From contig NZ_JAGKSR010000001.1 in the NCBI RefSeq assembly GCF_017939615.1, positions 558,001 to 622,000 on the forward strand: a stretch of 64,000 nt of DNA, read 5' to 3'. The translations under genes and the position numbers were made by a program. The notes below the pieces were generated by a model. It was given only the letters and a program-made list of their open reading frames with translations, had not been told where the DNA came from and did no database searches. Source of the DNA: Microbacterium sp. BLY (GTDB lineage Bacteria; Actinomycetota; Actinomycetes; Actinomycetales; Microbacteriaceae). Each line of letters opens with the position of its first letter. Position 1 is the first letter of the stretch. Below are positions 15,799-25,213 of the stretch, piece after piece.

Positions 15799-16608
15799 AT
15801 GGCACACCGTGACGACATCGAATGCTGGCTCACCGACATGGACGGCGTGCTCGTCCATGAGAACGACGCCATCCCCGGGGCCTCCGAACTCCTCGCCGGA
15901 TGGGAGCGCAACGAGATCCCCTACCTCGTGCTCACGAACAACTCGATCTTCACCGCGCGCGACCTCTCGGCCCGCCTCCGCGCGAGCGGCCTGATCGTGC
16001 CGGAGGAGCGCATCTGGACCTCGGCCCTCGCGACCGCCGACTTCCTCGCCCAGCAGCTCCCCGGCGGTTCCGCCTTCGTCATCGGCGAGGCCGGGATCCT
16101 CACCGCGCTGCACGAGGCCGGCTTCATCATGACGGAGACGAACCCCGACTTCGTGGTCGTCGGCGAGACCCGGAACTACTCGTTCGAAGCCATCACCAAG
16201 GCCATCCGCCACATCAACAGCGGCTCGCGCTTCATCGTGACGAACCCGGATGCGACCGGCCCGAGCGCCGACGGGGTGCTGCCCGCGACGGGCGCGATCG
16301 CCGCCCTCATCACCAAGGCCACCGGCAAGGAGCCGTACGTGGTCGGCAAGCCCAACCCGATGATGTTCCGCTCCGCCCTGAACAAGATCGGCGCGCACTC
16401 GAAGAAGACCGGCATGATCGGCGACCGGATGGACACGGACATCGTCGCCGGCATCGAGGCGGGGCTGCACACGGTGCTCGTGCTCACGGGCATCAGCGAC
16501 CAGCGGATCATCGAGCAGTACCCGTTCCGTCCCGACGAGATCGTCGACTCGGTCGCCGACCTCCTGCCCACGATCACCGACTCGATCCCGACGCTCGACG
16601 AGGACTGA
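15799..16608 (+). CDS. HAD-IIA (NagD-like) phosphatase
   Basis: 269-residue cytoplasmic phosphatase. Motif I is DMDGVL with nucleophile D13 and acid/base D15. Motif II is LTNNS, the Lys-containing motif III lies in VVGKPNPMMF, and motif IV is IGDRMDTDI. The C2-type cap lies between motifs II and III, which is the NagD/AraL subgroup acting on nucleotide monophosphates or phosphosugars. It is followed one base later by the YdeI-like gene, so the two are probably co-transcribed. The physiological substrate is unknown; housekeeping dephosphorylation is the default guess. Confidence 0.9.
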   Translation: MAHRDDIECWLTDMDGVLVHENDAIPGASELLAGWERNEIPYLVLTNNSIFTARDLSARLRASGLIVPEERIWTSALATADFLAQQLPGGSAFVIGEAGILTALHEAGFIMTETNPDFVVVGETRNYSFEAITKAIRHINSGSRFIVTNPDATGPSADGVLPATGAIAALITKATGKEPYVVGKPNPMMFRSALNKIGAHSKKTGMIGDRMDTDIVAGIEAGLHTVLVLTGISDQRIIEQYPFRPDEIVDSVADLLPTITDSIPTLDED

Positions 16609-16609
16609 C

Positions 16610-17179
16610 GTGGGCGCCCTCGACGACGGCGAGCGGGTCACGGCGGCGGACGCCGCGGAGTGGCGCGCCTGGCTCGAGGCGAATCACGAACGCTCCACCG
16701 GGGTGTGGCTGCTGAGCGTGCGCGGCCGCGCCGCCACCGGCGTCGGCTACGAGGACGCCGTGCGGCAGGCGCTGTGCTTCGGGTGGATCGACGGCCCGGT
16801 GCGCACGTTCGACGACGAGACCGGCGGCCAGTGGTTCTCCCCGCGACGACCGGGGAGCGGCTGGGCCGCGACGAACAAGGCCCGCATCGCGGAGCTGGAC
16901 GCGGCGGGTCTCCTCGCCCCCGCCGGGATCCGGGCGCGCGAGACGGCGAAGGCGAACGGCTCCTGGACCGTGCTGGACGGTCCGGAGGCCGGCATCGAGC
17001 CACCCGAGCTCACCGCCGCGCTCGACGCGGTGCCGGCGGCCAGGGCGAGCTGGGACGCGTTCCCGAAGTCGGTGAAGAAGTTCGGCCTCACGCAGATCGC
17101 GATGGCCAAGCGCGCGGAGACCAAGGCCGCCCGCATCGCGAAGATCGTGGCGGATGCCGCGGAGGGGAAGCGCCCGTGA
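16610..17179 (+). CDS. YdeI/OmpD-associated family protein
   Basis: 189-residue soluble protein starting with GTG one base after the HAD stop. The pattern WRAWLEANHERSTGVWLL..., GYEDAVRQALCFGWIDGPVRTFD and FSPRRPGSGWAATNKARIAELDAAGLL is typical of the YdeI/OmpD-associated (bacteriocin-protection-like) family. A C-terminal Lys/Arg/Ala-rich helix (AMAKRAETKAARIAKIVADAAEGKRP) is also conserved in the family. The biochemical role is not established. Its stop overlaps the next small gene (GTGA), indicating translational coupling. Confidence 0.85.
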   Translation: MGALDDGERVTAADAAEWRAWLEANHERSTGVWLLSVRGRAATGVGYEDAVRQALCFGWIDGPVRTFDDETGGQWFSPRRPGSGWAATNKARIAELDAAGLLAPAGIRARETAKANGSWTVLDGPEAGIEPPELTAALDAVPAARASWDAFPKSVKKFGLTQIAMAKRAETKAARIAKIVADAAEGKRP

Positions 17180-17343
17180 ACCAGAGCGACCTGCTGTTCC
17201 TAGTCCTGTTCCTCATCACGCTCACGACGCTGGTCGTGTTCGTCGTTCAGTTCGTGCGGTCCCGTCGCCGCGGCGGCGGCGAGGACGACGGCCGGGCCGG
17301 CTGGTGGGAGGGCCCCTGGGACGACGACGACCGCCGGCGCTGA
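17176..17343 (+). CDS. 55-aa single-pass membrane protein
   Basis: Starts at GTG overlapping the YdeI stop by 4 bases. One long transmembrane helix (LLFLVLFLITLTTLVVFVVQFV, residues 6-27) is followed by a basic patch RSRRR (stop-transfer) and an acidic Gly/Asp/Trp-rich cytoplasmic tail (GWWEGPWDDDDRRR). No family recognised. Confidence 0.65.
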   Translation: MNQSDLLFLVLFLITLTTLVVFVVQFVRSRRRGGGEDDGRAGWWEGPWDDDDRRR

Positions 17344-17367
17344 GCCGACGGTCGTCGCCGTGTGCGC

Positions 17368-18999
17368 TCAGGAGGCCAGCGACGCCCCGGGGATCGCGGC
17401 GAGCAGCTCCCGCGTGTAGGGGTGCTGCGGCGCGTCGAAGATGCTCTCGGGCGTGCCGCTCTCGACCACGACGCCGCGCTGCATGACGTGCACCTCGTCC
17501 GAGATCATGCGCACGACGGCCAGGTCGTGGCTGATGAAGAGGTAGCTGAGCCCGAGGCGCTTCTGCAGGTCGGCGAGGAGATCGAGGATCTGCGCCTGCA
17601 CCAGCACGTCGAGCGCGGAGACCGCCTCGTCCAGCACGACGAGCTCGGGCTCCAGGGCCAGGGCGCGGGCGATCGCGACGCGCTGCCGCTGTCCACCGGA
17701 GAGCTCGTGCGGCAGCCGCTCGGCCATGGCCGCGGGCAGGGCGACCTGCTCCAGGAGCTCCCGGACGCGGGCGTGCCGGGAGGCGGCCGTGCCGATCCGG
17801 TGTACCCGCAGCGGCTCCGCGATCGACTGCTCGACGGTGTACCGGGGATCGAGCGAGGCGTACGGGTTCTGGAAGACGGGCTGCACGCGGCGGCGCAGGG
17901 CGAAGAGCTCCTTGCGTCGGAGGGCGGTCAGGTCGGTGCCGTCGAAGAGGATCGACCCCGCGGTCGCGTCCTCCAGGCCGAGCACCATGTTCGCCGTGGT
18001 GGACTTTCCCGAGCCGGACTCGCCGACGATGGACACGGTCGTGCCGCGGCGGATCGTGAAGCTGACCCCGTCGACGGCCGTGAAGGTCTGCGGCTCACCC
18101 GCCTTCGCGTTGCGGAGCGGGAACTCCTTGCGCAGGTCGCGGATCTCGACGAAGGGCACGGCGTCGCGAGCGACCGCACGCGACGGCAGGGCTTCCCGGC
18201 GGGAGGCGAGGCTCGGTGCGGCGGCGAGCAGCTGCCGCGTGTACTCGTGCTGCGGATTGCCGAGGACCTCCGCCGAGGTGCCCTCCTCGACGACGCGGCC
18301 GCGGAACATCACGACGATCCGGTCGGCGCGTTCGGCGGCGAGGGCGAGGTCGTGCGTGATGAGGAACACCGCGGTGCCCAGTTCGTCGGTGAGCAGGTCG
18401 AGCTGGTCGAGGATGCGGCGCTGCACGGTGACGTCGAGCGCCGAGGTGGGCTCGTCGGCGATGAGCAGCCGCGGCTTGCAGGCGAGTCCCATCGCGATGA
18501 GCACGCGCTGCCGCATGCCGCCCGAGAACTCGTGCGGGTACTGGGTCGCCCGGCGGGCGGCGTCGGCGATGCCCACCATCTCGAGGAGTTCGACGACGCG
18601 GGCCTTCGTCGCCTCGCCGCTGGTGTACCCGTGGACTTCGAGCGCCTCCCCGATCTGCTCGCCGACGCGCATGAGGGGGTTGAGGTTCGACATCGGGTCC
18701 TGCGGCACGAGGCCGATGCCGGCGCCGCGGAGGGACACCATCGCGTTCTCCGGGAGGTCGGTGAGCTCGCGGCCGTCGAAGCGGATGCTCCCCGCCGTGA
18801 TGACGCCGTTCTCGGGCAGCAGGCGGTTGACCGCGGCCGCCGTGGTGGACTTCCCGGAGCCGGATTCGCCGACCACGGCGACCGTCTCGCCGGCGGCGAT
18901 CTCGATCGTGACGTCGCTGACGGCGGTGACCAGTTCGGAGCCGGTCCGGAAGGCGACCGCGAGGCCGTCGATGCTCAGCACGGGCGGGGTGGTGCTCAT
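17368..18999 (-). CDS. Opp/Dpp-type ABC transporter ATPase with two fused domains
   Basis: 543-residue protein joining the two ATPases that are usually separate (DppD and DppF). Domain 1: Walker A GESGSGKST at 44-52, signature FSGGM at 158-162, Walker B LLIADE at 178-183. Domain 2: Walker A 326-334, signature LSGGQ at 433-437, Walker B VVLDE at 454-458. It powers oligopeptide import for the two permeases encoded upstream in the same operon. It is last of eight genes and its ATG at 18999 overlaps the preceding stop by 4 bases. Given MurQ, AnmK and the epimerase in the operon, the cargo is probably peptidoglycan peptides. Confidence 0.93.
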   Translation of the reverse strand: MSTTPPVLSIDGLAVAFRTGSELVTAVSDVTIEIAAGETVAVVGESGSGKSTTAAAVNRLLPENGVITAGSIRFDGRELTDLPENAMVSLRGAGIGLVPQDPMSNLNPLMRVGEQIGEALEVHGYTSGEATKARVVELLEMVGIADAARRATQYPHEFSGGMRQRVLIAMGLACKPRLLIADEPTSALDVTVQRRILDQLDLLTDELGTAVFLITHDLALAAERADRIVVMFRGRVVEEGTSAEVLGNPQHEYTRQLLAAAPSLASRREALPSRAVARDAVPFVEIRDLRKEFPLRNAKAGEPQTFTAVDGVSFTIRRGTTVSIVGESGSGKSTTANMVLGLEDATAGSILFDGTDLTALRRKELFALRRRVQPVFQNPYASLDPRYTVEQSIAEPLRVHRIGTAASRHARVRELLEQVALPAAMAERLPHELSGGQRQRVAIARALALEPELVVLDEAVSALDVLVQAQILDLLADLQKRLGLSYLFISHDLAVVRMISDEVHVMQRGVVVESGTPESIFDAPQHPYTRELLAAIPGASLAS

Positions 19000-20078
19000 G
19001 GGGTACTCGTTCCTTCGGGGTCGAGGAGTGCGGGCAGCGCTGCGCGCCACAGGGTCTCGGTGGGGGCGATCTCGTCGGCGAACAGGCGGTTCGCGAGCAG
19101 GACGACGGCGGTCCCGGTCGCGGGGACCACACCCAGCGCGCACCCCGTGTAGCCGGGGTGCCAGAGCATCCGGGTGGGGTACCCGTCCGCCGTCACGGTG
19201 TCGCTGCGCCACCCGAGGGCCTGACCGGGGTCGGGGCCGTCGCGGAACAGCTCGGCCACGAGTGCCGGGTCCCAGAGGTCGGCGTGCGCCTCGGCGTCGG
19301 CGAGCGCGACGCCGAGGGTCAGCAGGTCGTCGACCGTGCCGAACAGCCCGGCGTGGCCGGAGACGCCCTGCAGAGCATGGAAGCAGTTGCCGTCGTTGAC
19401 GACGCCCGTGATCTCGTCCTCCCGCCAGGGGAAATGCCGGCGGGACGTGAGGATCGGGTAGGGCGTGCCCGTCGCGACCATCCGCCGCTCGGCGGCGTCC
19501 CCGTCCCCCGTCGACGAGGCGACCGGAGCGGCGGCGGGCCCGTAGCCCGTGCGGGTGAGCCCCAGGGGCGCGGTGACGAGCTCGCGCACGGCCGCATCGA
19601 GGGAGAGACCGGTCACGGCGGCGACGATGCGGCCGAGGATCAGGAACCCCAGGTCGGAGTAGTGCCGCCCGTCATCCAGGCCGTAGCGGAGGGGGAGCGC
19701 GTCCGCGGCGGCGGCGCCGTCGGCGTACCCGCCGTCGAGGTACAGCGGCTGCCACTCCCACAGCCCGGCGCGGTGCAGCAGCAGGTGCCGCACGGTCGTC
19801 CCGGGGGCACAGGCGGTTCGGGGAACGAAGCGGTCCACCGGATCGTCGAACCGGAGGTCGCCCCGGGAGGCCAGCCGGAGGAGCGCGGTGGTGGTCGCGG
19901 CGACCTTGGTGACGGAGGCGAGGTCGAACGCCGTGTCCGTCGTGACCGGGGTTCCCGCGAGATCGGCGAGGCCGCCGGCGGCCGTGTCCCGGCCCGCGCG
20001 GGTGGCGACACCGGCGACGGCTCCCCGCGGCGCGGTCGGCCCGGCGAGGACCCCGGCGATCGCCTCGGCGGCGCTCAT
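18996..20078 (-). CDS. Serine hydrolase of the beta-lactamase class C family, AmiE-like
   Basis: 360-residue protein with intact active-site motifs: SxxK at 55-58 (SVTK), YSD at 140-142 in the YxN position, and HPG as the HxG motif in WHPGYTG near the C-terminus. There is no signal peptide, so it acts in the cytoplasm. In Bacillus subtilis the mur operon encodes AmiE (YbbE), a PF00144 hydrolase that releases MurNAc from its L-Ala peptide; the position here beside MurQ, AnmK and a peptide importer suggests the same amidase role. That assignment is contextual; an esterase or D-aminopeptidase remains possible. It overlaps both neighbours by 4 bases. Confidence 0.82.
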   Translation of the reverse strand: MSAAEAIAGVLAGPTAPRGAVAGVATRAGRDTAAGGLADLAGTPVTTDTAFDLASVTKVAATTTALLRLASRGDLRFDDPVDRFVPRTACAPGTTVRHLLLHRAGLWEWQPLYLDGGYADGAAAADALPLRYGLDDGRHYSDLGFLILGRIVAAVTGLSLDAAVRELVTAPLGLTRTGYGPAAAPVASSTGDGDAAERRMVATGTPYPILTSRRHFPWREDEITGVVNDGNCFHALQGVSGHAGLFGTVDDLLTLGVALADAEAHADLWDPALVAELFRDGPDPGQALGWRSDTVTADGYPTRMLWHPGYTGCALGVVPATGTAVVLLANRLFADEIAPTETLWRAALPALLDPEGTSTP

Positions 20079-21202
20079 ACGAGAGCCCCTGTGCGGGAGC
20101 AGTCGAGCAGCACCTCGGCGTCGGCGGCGATCCCGGTGATCCCCAGCCCCGCGGCCGGGGCGAGCGTGAGCCACTCCCCGTCGGCGGTGAGCCCTCCGGT
20201 CACCGGCGACCGGCGCAGCCACGATGCCGCGTCGAGGTCGTGCACGACGTCCGGAGCGATCGCGGCGGCGAGATGCGCCGCGGCGGCCACTCCGACGTGC
20301 GACTCCATCATGCAGCCCAAGACGACGCCGAGTCCGGCGGAACGGGCGGCGTGCACGGCGGCGAGTGCCTCGGTGAGCCCGCCGGTCTTGGCGAGCTTGA
20401 TGTTCACGAGCCCGGCGGCTCCGCGCGCGGCGACGTCCTGCACGTCCCGCGCGGTGCGCACCGACTCGTCGGCCATGATCGGGGTGTCGACGGCGGCGGT
20501 CACCGCGGCGAGCGCGTCGAGGTCGGGCGCGGCGACGGGCTGCTCGACGAGTTCGAGACCCAGACCTGCGTCCTCCGCCGCCCGGATGATGCGGATGGCG
20601 CTCTCGACGTCCCACGCCTGGTTCGCGTCCACGCGCAGGGTGATGTCGGCGCCGACGGCGGCCCGGATCGCGCGGAGGCCGGCGACCGTGTCATGTTCCC
20701 GGGACGCCTTGATCTTGAGGCAGCGGAATCCCGCCGCCGCATACTCGGCGGCGGTGGCGGCCAGCGCCGCCGGCGTCGCCACGGACAGCGTCATGTCGGT
20801 CCGGATGCGCGTCGGCGCGGTCCCCTGCACCGCGAGCGTCTGCGCGAGCGGCACGTCGCGATCCTGGGCGGCGAGGTCGGCGACCGCACAGGCCACCGCG
20901 CTGCGAGCGGCGGCGTTGCCCCAGACGGCCGTGGCGAGGGCATCCGCCAGTCCGGGATCGTCGGTGGAGCGCCCGAGCACGGCGTCCGCGAGCGGACCGG
21001 CGACCGCGGCCGTGACGCTCTCGGGGCTCTCCCCCGTGACGCGCCAGCTCGTCGCGGCCTCCCCGTATCCGCGGCGGCCGTCGGCGTCGGTCACCTCCAC
21101 CAGCACGACGTCGAGGTGGTCGGTGCGACGGACGGCCGTCACGAAGGGACGCACCAGGGGCGAAGGCACCCGCAGCACGCGCATCCGCTCGACGACGGTC
21201 AC
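20075..21202 (-). CDS. Enolase-superfamily dipeptide epimerase (L-Ala-D/L-Glu type)
   Basis: 375-residue member of the muconate-lactonising/dipeptide-epimerase group. Catalytic residues seen: KxK at 163-165 (K165 general base), metal ligands D192 (LRVDANQAW), E220 (LVEQP) and D245 (MADES), and second base K269 (NIKLAKTGG). In Gram-negatives YcjG converts L-Ala-D-Glu from murein peptides to L-Ala-L-Glu for catabolism. The neighbouring MurQ and AnmK genes make this substrate likely. GTG at 21202 overlaps the AnmK stop (GTGA). Specificity for other dipeptides cannot be excluded from sequence. Confidence 0.88.
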   Translation of the reverse strand: MTVVERMRVLRVPSPLVRPFVTAVRRTDHLDVVLVEVTDADGRRGYGEAATSWRVTGESPESVTAAVAGPLADAVLGRSTDDPGLADALATAVWGNAAARSAVACAVADLAAQDRDVPLAQTLAVQGTAPTRIRTDMTLSVATPAALAATAAEYAAAGFRCLKIKASREHDTVAGLRAIRAAVGADITLRVDANQAWDVESAIRIIRAAEDAGLGLELVEQPVAAPDLDALAAVTAAVDTPIMADESVRTARDVQDVAARGAAGLVNIKLAKTGGLTEALAAVHAARSAGLGVVLGCMMESHVGVAAAAHLAAAIAPDVVHDLDAASWLRRSPVTGGLTADGEWLTLAPAAGLGITGIAADAEVLLDCSRTGALV

Positions 21203-22389
21203 GATCCCGCCGCCTCCGTGAGGGTGAGGGAGTCGATGGCCGCGACCGGCTCGGGCATCTGCAGCGGACCGGCGCCGGGCGTGATCGTGCCGAGGATGCG
21301 CGGCTCGCGCGCCCCCGTCCCTCCGGGGACGATGGCGGGGACGCCGTGCAGGGTCGACCAGCCGATGAGCGCGAGGAGGATGGCCTCCTTGCTGTCGGCG
21401 GGGGCGCCGAGCTCGTCGGCCAGCACGACCTCGGTCTGCGGCAGCGCCGCCCGGAGCCCGTCCAGGAGCAGCGGGTTGCGGCAGCCGCCGCCGGACACCG
21501 CGAGGAAGCCGATGCCGGCGGCCTCGACGTCGCGGGCGACCGTGCGGACCGTGAGCTCGGTGAGCGTGCGCACGAGGTCGGCGACCGGGATCTCGCGCCC
21601 CTGCGCCGCGAGGTGCTCGTGCACGTAGGCGAGGTGGAAGTGCTCCTTGCCCGTGCTCTTCGGCGGGGTGAGGGCGTAATAGGGGTCCGCGAGCATCGCG
21701 TCCAGCAGCGCCTCGTCGACCCGTCCGGTGCGGGCGATCGCCGCGTCGTCGTCGTAGCCGAGCGGGTTGAGGTCGTGCGCGACGATGACCGCGTCGACGA
21801 GGGCGTTCGCGGGGCCGATGTCGTACGCGATGAGGCCGTCCGGGCGGACGACGGTCATGTTGGAGATGCCGCCGAGGTTGAGCGCCGCCGAGACGCCGGC
21901 GCGGCCACGGAGCAGCAGCTCGTCGAGGAACGACACGAGCGGAGCGCCGTGGCCGCCCGCGGTGATGTCGCGGATGCGGATGTCGGAGACGACGGGCACC
22001 CCGGTCTTCTCGGCGATCCAGGCGGGCTGTCCGATCTGCAGGGTGCCGAGCGCGTGGGCACCGTCGACCCAGTGGTACACGGTCTGGCCGTGCGAGCACA
22101 CCGCGTCGACACCGCCGACCTCGGCCGCGATGTCGGCCGCGACCTCCGCGAACGCCTGACCGATGAGGGTGTCGAGCTCGGCCACCTCGGCCAGGGTGGT
22201 CGGCGCCGGAGGCAGCGCGGCGATGAGTCGCGCCCGCAGCGCGGGGCCGTAGGGGACGCTCGTCGACGCGAGCACCGTGCCGCGCAGGTCGACGCCGTGG
22301 GCGGTGAAGCCGCCGTTGGTGGCGAAGTCGACGACGGCGGCGTCGATCCCGTCGTGCGAGGTGCCGGAGATCAGTCCCAGGACGCGCAT
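21199..22389 (-). CDS. anmK: 1,6-anhydro-N-acetylmuramic acid kinase
   Basis: 396-residue sugar kinase of the ASKHA fold. It opens the anhydro ring of anhMurNAc while phosphorylating it to MurNAc-6-phosphate with ATP. Signature segments: GLISGTSHDGID at residues 6-16, HGQTVYHW, GQPAWIAEKTGVPVVSDIR, LNLGGISNMT, YDIGPANALVD and SGGGCRNP. The product is the MurQ substrate, and murQ is immediately upstream with TGATG overlap. AnmK implies that lytic-transglycosylase products (anhydro ends) are taken up, which is more typical of Gram-negative recycling. Catalytic Asp is expected in the YDIGPAN block. Confidence 0.93.
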   Translation of the reverse strand: MRVLGLISGTSHDGIDAAVVDFATNGGFTAHGVDLRGTVLASTSVPYGPALRARLIAALPPAPTTLAEVAELDTLIGQAFAEVAADIAAEVGGVDAVCSHGQTVYHWVDGAHALGTLQIGQPAWIAEKTGVPVVSDIRIRDITAGGHGAPLVSFLDELLLRGRAGVSAALNLGGISNMTVVRPDGLIAYDIGPANALVDAVIVAHDLNPLGYDDDAAIARTGRVDEALLDAMLADPYYALTPPKSTGKEHFHLAYVHEHLAAQGREIPVADLVRTLTELTVRTVARDVEAAGIGFLAVSGGGCRNPLLLDGLRAALPQTEVVLADELGAPADSKEAILLALIGWSTLHGVPAIVPGGTGAREPRILGTITPGAGPLQMPEPVAAIDSLTLTEAAGS

Positions 22390-23294
22390 CAGTTCTCCTC
22401 CAGTGCGGTGCGCAGACGGCCGTTTGCCGCAGCGAGTCGGGCGGTGGCCGCGGGAAGGTCCTCCCCGCGGCGGATCATGATGGATGCGAGCTTCACGTCC
22501 CAGTCGGCGCCCTCCAGTGCGGCGGCCGCGGCGTCGCGATCGACGCCGGCGATCGTCCGCACCATCCGGATCGCCCGCTCGCGGAGCTTGTGATTCGTGG
22601 CCTTCACGTCCACCATCAGGTTGCCGTAGGCCTTGCCGTTCCGGACCATCGCGATGGTCGAGAACATGTTCAGCACGAGCTTCTGCGCCGTGCCCGACTT
22701 GAGCCGCGTCGAGCCGGAGAGCACCTCGGGGCCGACCTCGACCTCGATGCCGTGCTCCGCGGCCGCGCTCAGCACGGTGCCCGTGTTGCAGGACAGGCCG
22801 ATGCTCAGCGCCCCGCGCTCCCGCGCCCGCCGGACGGCGGCGACCACATAGGGCGTGCGCCCGCTCGAGGCGATGCCGATGACGGTGTCGAGCGGGCCGA
22901 TCCCGGCCTCGTCGATCGCGGCGGCTCCCGCCTCGGCGTCGTCCTCCGCCCCCTCGACGGGGTTCACGATCGCACCGGGACCGCCGGCCATGATCGCGAA
23001 CACGAGCTCCGGCGGGGTGCTGAAGGTCGGCGGGCACTCGGAGGCGTCGAGCACGCCGATGCGGCCCGGGGTGCCGGCGCCCACGTAGACGAGGCGGCCG
23101 CCCTGCGCCATGCGCTCGGCGGTCTGCGCGATCGCCGGGATGATCTGCGGCAGCGCCCGGTGCACGGCCGCGGGCACGGTCGCGTCGGCCTCGTTCATGG
23201 TCTGCGCGAGCTCGGCCACGCTCATCCGGTCGAGCCCGGCGTATCGGGGGTCGCTCGCCTCGGTGGCCAGCGCACCCAGGTCTTCGGCGATCAT
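22389..23294 (-). CDS. murQ: N-acetylmuramic acid 6-phosphate etherase
   Basis: 301-residue SIS-fold lyase that cleaves MurNAc-6-P to GlcNAc-6-P and D-lactate. Family landmarks: GAGTPGR at 72-78 (Pro replaces the more usual Ser), DASECPPTF with E86, and NPVEGAEDD with E117; the 31-residue spacing of these glutamates matches the two catalytic Glu of E. coli MurQ (83 and 114). GSTRLKSGTAQKLVLNM and NLMVDVKATNHKLR complete the family pattern. Length is normal. ATG at 23294 overlaps the permease stop by 4 bases. Expression probably responds to the divergent RpiR/MurR-type regulator. Confidence 0.96.
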   Translation of the reverse strand: MIAEDLGALATEASDPRYAGLDRMSVAELAQTMNEADATVPAAVHRALPQIIPAIAQTAERMAQGGRLVYVGAGTPGRIGVLDASECPPTFSTPPELVFAIMAGGPGAIVNPVEGAEDDAEAGAAAIDEAGIGPLDTVIGIASSGRTPYVVAAVRRARERGALSIGLSCNTGTVLSAAAEHGIEVEVGPEVLSGSTRLKSGTAQKLVLNMFSTIAMVRNGKAYGNLMVDVKATNHKLRERAIRMVRTIAGVDRDAAAAALEGADWDVKLASIMIRRGEDLPAATARLAAANGRLRTALEEN

Positions 23295-24178
23295 CGCTTG
23301 CCCCGATTGCGCGGGTCGAGGCTGTCGCGCAGTCCGTCCCCGAGCAGGTTGAGTCCGACGACGAGCAGGACGACGACCACGCCGGGCGCGATCATGGTCC
23401 ACGGGGCGATGGTCACGAGGGTGCGCGCCTCGAAGATCATCGAGCCGAGCGACGGCGCGGGCGGCGGAGTGCCCAGGCCGAGGAAGCTCAGCGAGGCCTC
23501 GGTGAGGACGGCCCACGAGAGGGAGAGGGTGACCTGCACGATGATGATCGACGTGATGTTGGGCAGCACGTGGCGGAACATGGTCGCCATGCGGGCCTGG
23601 CCGGTGCTCTTGGCCGCCTTGACGTACTCCACCTCCCGCAGCGACAGCACGGGCCCGCGGGTGACGCGGATGAAGATCGGCACGTAGACGATCGCGATGG
23701 CCACGGCGATCGTGAACCAGTTGCGGTCGAACACCGACGCGAGCGACAGGGCGAGCAGCAGCGGCGGGAACGCGAACAGCACGTTGGTGACCGCCGTGAT
23801 CGCCCCGTCGGAGATGCCGCGGTAGAAGCCGGCGATGAGTCCGCACACGGTGCCGACCACGGTCGCGAACGCGACGGCGACGACGGAGATGAGGGCGGAG
23901 TTGGCGACACCGGCGGCCACGCGGGAGAACACGTCGCGGCCGAACTGGTCGGTCCCGAACCAGTGCACAGCGGACGGCGGCTGCAGTCGGGACGGCGGGT
24001 CCTGCGCGAGCGGGTCGAACGGCAGCAGGCCGAACGCCGAGACGAGGCTGAGCACCGCGAGCAGCGCGACGATGATGATGCCCGCGAGTCCGCTGCGGCT
24101 GCGCAGCAGGAGACGCACGCGCTCCATGGTGCGCCCGCCGCCGGGAGCGAGGGCCGGGGTCTGAGAGATGTCGGTCAT
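23291..24178 (-). CDS. Opp/Dpp-type ABC permease (DppC-like)
   Basis: 295-residue inner-membrane permease. A short N-terminal cytoplasmic tail is followed by TM1 (LAGIIIVALLAVLSLVSAFGL), a periplasmic-type loop with HWFGTDQFGRDVFSRV, the signature of DppC/OppC proteins, and the BPD_transp_1 domain with the EAA loop around YVKAAKSTGQARMATMFRHVLPN. It heterodimerises with the preceding DppB-like subunit. Four-base overlaps on both sides place it firmly in the murQ operon. Confidence 0.92.
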   Translation of the reverse strand: MTDISQTPALAPGGGRTMERVRLLLRSRSGLAGIIIVALLAVLSLVSAFGLLPFDPLAQDPPSRLQPPSAVHWFGTDQFGRDVFSRVAAGVANSALISVVAVAFATVVGTVCGLIAGFYRGISDGAITAVTNVLFAFPPLLLALSLASVFDRNWFTIAVAIAIVYVPIFIRVTRGPVLSLREVEYVKAAKSTGQARMATMFRHVLPNITSIIIVQVTLSLSWAVLTEASLSFLGLGTPPPAPSLGSMIFEARTLVTIAPWTMIAPGVVVVLLVVGLNLLGDGLRDSLDPRNRGKR

Positions 24179-25146
24179 GCGGCACGCACCCGGGGGTCGA
24201 TGACCCGGTAGAGCAGGTCGGTGAGCAGGTTGACGATGACGAAGGCGAGGGCGATCACCAGCACAGTGCTCTGCACGAGCGCGTACTCCTTCTGCTGGAT
24301 GCCGAGCAGCACCTGGCGGCCGATGCCGGGCAGCGAGAAGATCTGCTCCACCACGACCGCACCGCCCAGCAGGTAGCCGAACTGCAGACCGGTCATGGTG
24401 ACGATCGGGACGAGCGCGTTGCCGAGCACGTGACGCACCTGGAGGCGGCGGGGCGGCACGCCCTTGGCCTTCGCGGTGCGGATGAAGTCGTTCGCGCGGA
24501 TCTCCAGCACCGCGGTGCGGGTGGTGCGCATGATGGGGGCGGCGATGCCGAACCCGAGCACGATCGACGGCAGCAGCATCTGCTGGAGGTTGAGGAGCGG
24601 GTCGTCGAAGAGCCGCGCGTAGCCCTGACCGTTCGGGTTGAAGCCGAGCGACTGCGCGAGGATCGCGAGCAGGGCGGTGCCGAGCAGGAAGGCCGGGATG
24701 GAGAGTCCGGCGAGTCCGACGACCTGGCCGACGCCGTCGCGCACCGAGTCGGGCTTCGAGGCGGACAGCATGCCCAGCGGGATGCCGATGGCGAGTGCGA
24801 TGAGGATCGAGAAGATCGCGAGCTCGAACGTGACGGGCAGCGCGGCGGCGGTGAGGTCGAGCACGCTGGTCTGCGCGCGCGAGGAGAAGCCGAGGTTGCC
24901 GGTGAAGATGTTGCCCAGCCAGGAGAAGAACTGCACGAAGAGCGGCTGGTCGAGGCCGTAGTACGACTCGAGCGCGGCGCGCTGCGCCGGGGTGAGGGCG
25001 GCCGCCTCGGTGCCGAGGCCGGAGCTGATCTGGTCGCCGGGGATGGCGCGCAGCATCAGGAAGACGAAGACGGCGACGCCGAAGAGGGTGCCGAGGGCTG
25101 CGAGGATGCGTCGCAGCACGCTGTTGCGGAGGAGCTGTCTGAACAT
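24175..25146 (-). CDS. Opp/Dpp-type ABC permease (DppB-like)
   Basis: 323-residue permease. TM1 (ILAALGTLFGVAVFVFLML) is followed by the RAIPGDQ segment typical of DppB, then a LESYYGLDQPLFVQFFSWLGNIFTGNLGFSS block that precedes the transport domain. The EAA-like loop DFIRTAKAKGVPPRRLQVRHVLGNAL contacts the ATPase. The start, ATG 25146, is 67 bases downstream of the binding-protein stop, the only sizeable gap in the operon. It forms the channel with the DppC-like subunit. Confidence 0.93.
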   Translation of the reverse strand: MFRQLLRNSVLRRILAALGTLFGVAVFVFLMLRAIPGDQISSGLGTEAAALTPAQRAALESYYGLDQPLFVQFFSWLGNIFTGNLGFSSRAQTSVLDLTAAALPVTFELAIFSILIALAIGIPLGMLSASKPDSVRDGVGQVVGLAGLSIPAFLLGTALLAILAQSLGFNPNGQGYARLFDDPLLNLQQMLLPSIVLGFGIAAPIMRTTRTAVLEIRANDFIRTAKAKGVPPRRLQVRHVLGNALVPIVTMTGLQFGYLLGGAVVVEQIFSLPGIGRQVLLGIQQKEYALVQSTVLVIALAFVIVNLLTDLLYRVIDPRVRAA

Positions 25147-25213
25147 GCGCGTGGGAGAGGTGCCTGTCGTCGGGGAGCCGAGGGGGCGCGGGCGTCCGCG
25201 CCCCCTCGTTCCG